From contig JBJMLA010000173.1 of NCBI GenBank assembly GCA_045805505.1, positions 1-8,998 on the forward strand: a stretch of 8,998 bases of DNA, given 5' to 3'. The notes beneath the pieces were generated by a model. That model ran no database searches. It was not told where the DNA came from and worked only from the letters and a program-made list of their open reading frames with translations. Both the position numbers and the translations under genes were made by a program. Below, piece by piece: positions 6,462 to 8,998 of the stretch. This stretch comes from BP-464 sp045805505. Its GTDB lineage: Bacteria > Actinomycetota > Thermoleophilia > Solirubrobacterales > Solirubrobacteraceae. Positions within the stretch are counted from its first letter, which is position 1. Every line of letters starts with the position of its first letter.

Positions 6462-6504
6462 CTGGGCTGGGAAAGCAGTGACTATCACTGCTTTCCCGGC
6501 CCAG
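6462..6504. repeat. 43-nt near-perfect hairpin/inverted repeat in a divergent intergenic region
   Basis: The left arm CTGGGCTGGGAAAGCAGTGA (6462-6481) and right arm TCACTGCTTTCCCGGCCCAG (6485-6504) are reverse complements over 20 positions. The one exception (T6468 against G6498) would be a G-U wobble in RNA read from the plus strand. The loop is CTA. No T run follows on either strand, and both flanking genes point away from it, so an intrinsic terminator is unlikely. It lies 51 nt from the winged-helix start and 54 nt from the ECF sigma start. It could be a large operator, a structured leader of the sigma mRNA, a small RNA, or a miniature mobile element. Confidence 0.85.
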
Positions 6505-6558
6505 GTCGGTGGCAGGCCCGCCGTCACAACCCTGAGGTCTCGGATCACTTAGGGGTTG

Positions 6559-7083
6559 GTGTCCCATGTTCTCCGGTCCGACGAGCAGCTGGTCGCGTGC
6601 GTGCGGGCGGGTGACGACGCGGCGTTCGCCGAGATCGTCCGGCGCTACGAGGCGCGGCTGAGCGGGTTCGCCCGGCGGTTGCTGGCCGGTACGAGCGGCG
6701 ATCCTCAGGACGTCGTGCAGGACGCGCTCGCGCGGGCCTACCGGGCGCTGCCGCGCGACACCCGGCCGATGGCGCTCAGCGCCTGGCTGCACTGCATCGT
6801 GCGCAACTGCGTGATCGACGACCGCCGGCGTCACGTCCCGGAGGAGCTCGTCACCGAGCTCGCTTCGCCTGGCTCGCTCAGCGACCGCGCGGAGGAGCGT
6901 CACGACTTTGCCGCGGTGATCGCCGAGATCGGGCGGCTGCCCGACCGCCAGCGCGAGGCGCTCGTCCTGTCGGTCTTCGAGGGCCGCTCCTACGCGGAGA
7001 TCGCGGCGGTCCAGGGCAACAGCGTCGCCGCGGTCAAGGCGCTGATCTGCCGCGGGCGCAGCGCGCTGCGGCTCGCCGCCTAG
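6559..7083 (+). CDS. ECF-type (sigma-70 family) RNA polymerase sigma factor
   Basis: A 174-residue extracytoplasmic-function sigma factor with only regions 2 and 4. Region 2 covers about 8-92: FAEIVRRYEARLSGFARRLL (23-42), DPQDVVQDALARAYRALP (48-65), and the 2.3-2.4 segment SAWLHCIVRNCVIDDRRR (74-91). Region 4 covers about 124-172, with LPDRQREALVLSVFEGRSY (127-145) and the helix-turn-helix SYAEIAAVQGNSVAAVKALI (144-163). Such factors are normally held by an anti-sigma factor encoded next door; the following gene is an enzyme, so none is visible. Four cysteines (14, 79, 84, 164) are present without a clear zinc motif. The start is GTG 6559, or TTG 6556 directly before it; AGGGG at 6551-6555 is unusually close. 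The gene is divergent from the winged-helix gene, with the long hairpin between. Confidence 0.9.
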   Translation: MSHVLRSDEQLVACVRAGDDAAFAEIVRRYEARLSGFARRLLAGTSGDPQDVVQDALARAYRALPRDTRPMALSAWLHCIVRNCVIDDRRRHVPEELVTELASPGSLSDRAEERHDFAAVIAEIGRLPDRQREALVLSVFEGRSYAEIAAVQGNSVAAVKALICRGRSALRLAA

Positions 7084-7089
7084 CGCCGT

Positions 7090-7095
7090 TACGAT
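7090..7095 (+). promoter_or_regulatory. Candidate -10 box TACGAT for the gamma-glutamylcyclotransferase gene (leaderless)
   Basis: TACGAT ends 7 nt before the ATG at 7103, in the 19-nt gap after the ECF sigma stop codon. It fits TAnnnT and would put the start of transcription at the ATG. No Shine-Dalgarno-like sequence lies in the gap and no -35 is recognisable. It suggests independent, leaderless expression in addition to any readthrough from the sigma gene. Confidence 0.45.
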
Positions 7096-7102
7096 CCCGC
7101 CG

Positions 7103-7501
7103 ATGCCGGAGCTGCTGGCCGTCTACGGGACGCTGATGAGCGGTCAGTCCTACGAGGGGCGGCCGGATGTCGAGCGGATGATGCGCTCGCTCGGGCCCTG
7201 CCGGATCCCCGGGGCGCTCTACAGCGAGGGCGACTACCCGTGGCTGGTGCAGACCACGGGTGAGGTGGCGGGCGAGCTCTACGAGGTGCTCGACCCGGAC
7301 CGGGGCTTCGCGATCCTCGACGCCTACGAGAACGAGGGCCGCCACACCGACGACGGCGCGGGCCGCTACGCCCGCGTCCGGCTCACGTTGCTCGAGCCCG
7401 CCGTCGAGGCCTGGGTCTACGTCTGGGAGGGCGAGGAGCGCGGCGAGCCGATCGACGACGGCGACTGGCGCACGTGGCTGGCGCTGCGCGGCGACCGCTG
7501 A
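7103..7501 (+). CDS. Gamma-glutamylcyclotransferase-like (AIG2/GGCT fold) protein
   Basis: A 132-residue single-domain protein of the gamma-glutamylcyclotransferase fold. The hallmark YGTLM is at 8-12, where the backbone binds the gamma-glutamyl group. Glu76 in LDAYENEG (72-79) is the likely catalytic acid, followed by RYARVRL (88-94), as in the family pattern of a Glu followed by Y-R. GELYEV (58-62) matches the usual strand before it. Members release 5-oxoproline from gamma-glutamyl compounds or act on gamma-glutamylamines; the substrate here cannot be told. The gene begins 19 nt after the ECF sigma gene, possibly from its own start. Its stop is one base from the stop of the convergent downstream gene, with no terminator between. 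Confidence 0.85.
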   Translation: MPELLAVYGTLMSGQSYEGRPDVERMMRSLGPCRIPGALYSEGDYPWLVQTTGEVAGELYEVLDPDRGFAILDAYENEGRHTDDGAGRYARVRLTLLEPAVEAWVYVWEGEERGEPIDDGDWRTWLALRGDR

Positions 7502-7502
7502 G

Positions 7503-8045
7503 TCAGGACGACTTGCGGCGCCGGTCGGCGGCCTCGCCGAGCCAGCCGAGCAGGTAGCCGAGCTTCTGGCCCTTGCCGAGCGGCTCGACGGCGAGGTCGG
7601 GGTCACCGCCGAGGGCCACCGCCGCCCGCCGCGCCGCGCGTGCCGGCTTCTGCAGCGCCGCCTTCCACTCGGCACAGGCGGCGACGAGCTCGTCGTCGCC
7701 CTCGGTGGCCGACAGCGCGCCGACGTACTCGACCAGCAGCAGGAGATGCTCGGCGTCGAGCAGCGCGAAGCGCAGGGCCTGGTTGCGCTCGAGGGCGGCG
7801 TCGGGCACCGGGGGCCGGGCGCGGGCGACACGGCCGGCGCTCATGGCCGCCGGGCCGATCTCGAGATCGCGGGCCGAGGCCAGCGGGCGCACGGCGTCGA
7901 GCACGGCGCTCGCCGCGGCGGCGCCGTCGGCCAATGGCTTTGCGGCCGCGCCGCCGAGCCGCTCGGACAGGGCGCTCCAGTGATCGGACATCTGCCGGGC
8001 GAAGGCGCCCATCTCCCGCAGCGCACGGTGGCGCGCGGGATGCAT
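7503..8045 (-). CDS. Uncharacterised alpha-helical protein, third gene of the ccr operon
   Basis: A 180-residue protein that I do not recognise. It is predicted by eye to be almost wholly helical: residues 1-60 (HRALREMGAFARQMSDHW onward), a long hydrophobic helix in ALRFALLDAEHLLLLVEYVGAL (about 90-111), then DELVAACAEWKAALQKPARAARR, and a closing GKGQKLGYLLGWLGEAADRRR. There is no signal peptide, and no helix looks clearly membrane-spanning. Ala and Arg are abundant. The frame is open upstream through both preceding genes, a result of high GC. The ATG at 8045 is chosen because it lies 2 nt after the stop of the preceding gene. That spacing implies translational coupling and shared control with ccr. 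Whether it acts with Ccr is inference from position only. Confidence 0.7.
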   Translation of the reverse strand: MHPARHRALREMGAFARQMSDHWSALSERLGGAAAKPLADGAAAASAVLDAVRPLASARDLEIGPAAMSAGRVARARPPVPDAALERNQALRFALLDAEHLLLLVEYVGALSATEGDDELVAACAEWKAALQKPARAARRAAVALGGDPDLAVEPLGKGQKLGYLLGWLGEAADRRRKSS

Positions 8046-8047
8046 CG

Positions 8048-8410
8048 TCAGCCCGCCAGGTCTCCGGTCTCGCCGCCGTTGGGCGACCCGGCGGCGACGG
8101 CCTCGGCGCCCGGGATCTCGCCGCTGGCGATCAGGTCGGTCCAGCCGTAGACGACCGGGACCTGATACCAGCCCGAGCACATGGCCCGGAAGTCGATGAA
8201 CTCCGGGCCGAACCAGTAGCGCTCCCAGTCGGTCTTGGTCTCGAAGCCCGCCGTCTGGATGAACTTGTAGCGGTCGTCGCGGTAGCGGAAGACCGAGTAG
8301 CTCGATCCGCCGTAGCGCAGGGCGACGGGCGCGATCTCGGCCAGCGCCGCCTCGAGCTTGTCGCCGCGGAAGCCCGTGGCGTACCAGGGAACGTGGACGA
8401 CGCCGGCCAT
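8048..8410 (-). CDS. Uncharacterised protein coupled to ccr, possible dimeric alpha-beta barrel fold
   Basis: A 120-residue protein. The order of elements suggests a ferredoxin-like dimeric alpha-beta barrel as in ABM/EthD proteins: strand VVHVPWYAT, helix KLEAALAEIAPVALRYG (18-34), strands in SYSVFRYRDDRYKFIQTAGF (37-56), then TDWERYWFGPEFIDFRA, in which the WERYW and PEF pattern resembles the helix of that fold, and a final strand YQVPVVYGW. It is rich in aromatic residues. The last 20 or so residues are a low-complexity Gly/Ala tail. The ATG directly abuts the ccr stop codon (TAGATG), so translation is almost certainly coupled. A role alongside the enzyme, such as binding a small ligand or intermediate, is plausible but unproven. 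Confidence 0.8.
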   Translation of the reverse strand: MAGVVHVPWYATGFRGDKLEAALAEIAPVALRYGGSSYSVFRYRDDRYKFIQTAGFETKTDWERYWFGPEFIDFRAMCSGWYQVPVVYGWTDLIASGEIPGAEAVAAGSPNGGETGDLAG

Positions 8411-8998
8411 CTAGTTGCCCACCTCGGCGCGGATGGCGCCCGGGCCGTCCTCGGTCTTGCCCTCGCCCTCGGCCTCGGCGCCGACGAGGATGGCGATCTT
8501 GCCGGAGTGCTTGTTCTCCTGCATGAGCTGGTGGGCGTTGGCGACGTCCTCGAAGCCCATCGTCTTCCACAGCACGGGGCGGATCTGGCCGGTCTCGATG
8601 AGCTTGTTGGCCAGGTTGCACTCCCACGCGTTGGCGAAGTGCGAGCCCAGGATCTCCTTCTGGCGCATCCACAGGTAGCGCACGTCGAAGTCGAGGTTGT
8701 AGCCCGAGGTCGCGCCGCAGATGATGACCTTGCCGAACGTCTTGACGGTGTAGACCGAGGTCGGGAACGTGGCCTTGCCGACGTGCTCGAAGACGACGTC
8801 GGGGGACTCGCCGAGGATCTCCTTGACGCGCTTGGCGAAGTCACGCGAGACCTTGAAGCGCGCCTTCTCCTGGTCTGCGTCCTCGTCGCCCGTGCGCATC
8901 ATGCCCGCGAACTCGTTGCGGTTGATGTAGTCGGTGGCGCCGAGCTGCTCCACGAGCTTGCCCTTCTCCTCCGAGCTCACGACTCCGACCGAGTGCGC
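8411..8998 (-). CDS. ccr: Crotonyl-CoA carboxylase/reductase, C-terminal part, cut by window edge
   Basis: The final 195 residues of an enzyme usually about 430-450 long; the frame is open to the right edge. It reduces and carboxylates crotonyl-CoA with NADPH and CO2 to ethylmalonyl-CoA, the defining step of the ethylmalonyl-CoA pathway. It is a medium-chain dehydrogenase/reductase protein. Visible features are the end of the nucleotide-binding fold (VVSSEEKGKLVEQLGA), VVFEHVGKATFPTSVY, the Ccr-typical TSGYNLDFDVRYLWMRQKEI, and LGSHFAN. The His in SHFAN probably corresponds to the His of the CO2-binding set described for Kitasatospora Ccr (from memory). NKHSGKIAIL near the end matches the family. 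A 20-odd residue acidic, Gly-rich tail (GAEAEGEGKTEDGPG onward) extends past the usual C-terminus. The stop TAG abuts the next ATG; two further genes follow closely. Confidence 0.92.
   Translation of the reverse strand, partial: AHSVGVVSSEEKGKLVEQLGATDYINRNEFAGMMRTGDEDADQEKARFKVSRDFAKRVKEILGESPDVVFEHVGKATFPTSVYTVKTFGKVIICGATSGYNLDFDVRYLWMRQKEILGSHFANAWECNLANKLIETGQIRPVLWKTMGFEDVANAHQLMQENKHSGKIAILVGAEAEGEGKTEDGPGAIRAEVGN

Noticed and set aside
6462..6504. Intrinsic (Rho-independent) terminator
   Set aside because: The stem is suitable, but no T run follows on either strand, and both flanking genes are transcribed away from it.
6441..6558. Typical ECF autoregulated promoter (GGAAC / CGTC) before the ECF sigma gene
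   Set aside because: Only isolated GAACC and AACC words are present, without a matching -10 element at the right distance.
7503..8672. Reading the 180-residue protein as a 389-residue protein by extending its open frame upstream
   Set aside because: The extension overlaps two well-supported genes, and its sequence is Arg/Gly/Pro-rich shadow. The ATG at 8045, 2 nt after the previous stop, is the natural start.

Overview
The window is very GC-rich and densely packed. It carries 13 protein genes, two of them cut by the window edges. The largest non-coding gap is 148 bp (6411-6558), so no stretch over 300 bases lacks a gene. The gene set points to a high-GC actinobacterium: a MeaA-type mutase and crotonyl-CoA carboxylase/reductase, a ClpS adaptor, a SigB/SigF-type sigma factor, and TAnnnT -10 boxes placed directly before start codons. 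My best guess is Thermoleophilia/Solirubrobacterales. That placement is inference from gene style, not from a marker gene.

Layout. (1) 1-951, minus: 5' part of an ethylmalonyl-CoA-mutase-like (MeaA/Ecm) gene, running off the left edge. (2) 965-2495, plus: a SAM methyltransferase overlapping a metallo-beta-lactamase-fold hydrolase by 8 nt, with its start only 13 nt from the divergent mutase start. (3) 2520-4852, plus: clpS, a SigB/F-type stress sigma factor, and a BaiN/HI0933-type flavoprotein. (4) 4872-6410, minus: a secreted protein with five thrombospondin type 3 calcium-binding motifs, preceded by a small winged-helix-like protein. (5) 6411-6558: a divergent intergenic region with a striking 43-nt hairpin (two 20-nt arms, 3-nt loop). 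(6) 6559-7501, plus: an ECF-type sigma factor and a gamma-glutamylcyclotransferase-like protein. (7) 7503-8998, minus: the 3' part of crotonyl-CoA carboxylase/reductase, followed by two uncharacterised genes coupled to it at spacings of 0 and 2 nt.

How the genes work together. The two edge genes encode hallmark enzymes of the ethylmalonyl-CoA pathway: Ccr makes ethylmalonyl-CoA and Ecm converts it to methylsuccinyl-CoA. They lie on the same strand but are separated by about 7.5 kb of unrelated genes. The middle holds regulatory and proteostasis genes (two sigma factors, ClpS, a putative DNA-binding protein) with no recognisable anti-sigma factor alongside. The points most worth a second look are the two uncharacterised proteins coupled to ccr, the long hairpin before the ECF sigma gene, and a recurrent TAnnnT box 7-8 nt before four ATG codons, which suggests leaderless mRNAs. 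In addition, the mutase -10 box shares the same few base pairs with the Shine-Dalgarno and start codon of the divergent methyltransferase.
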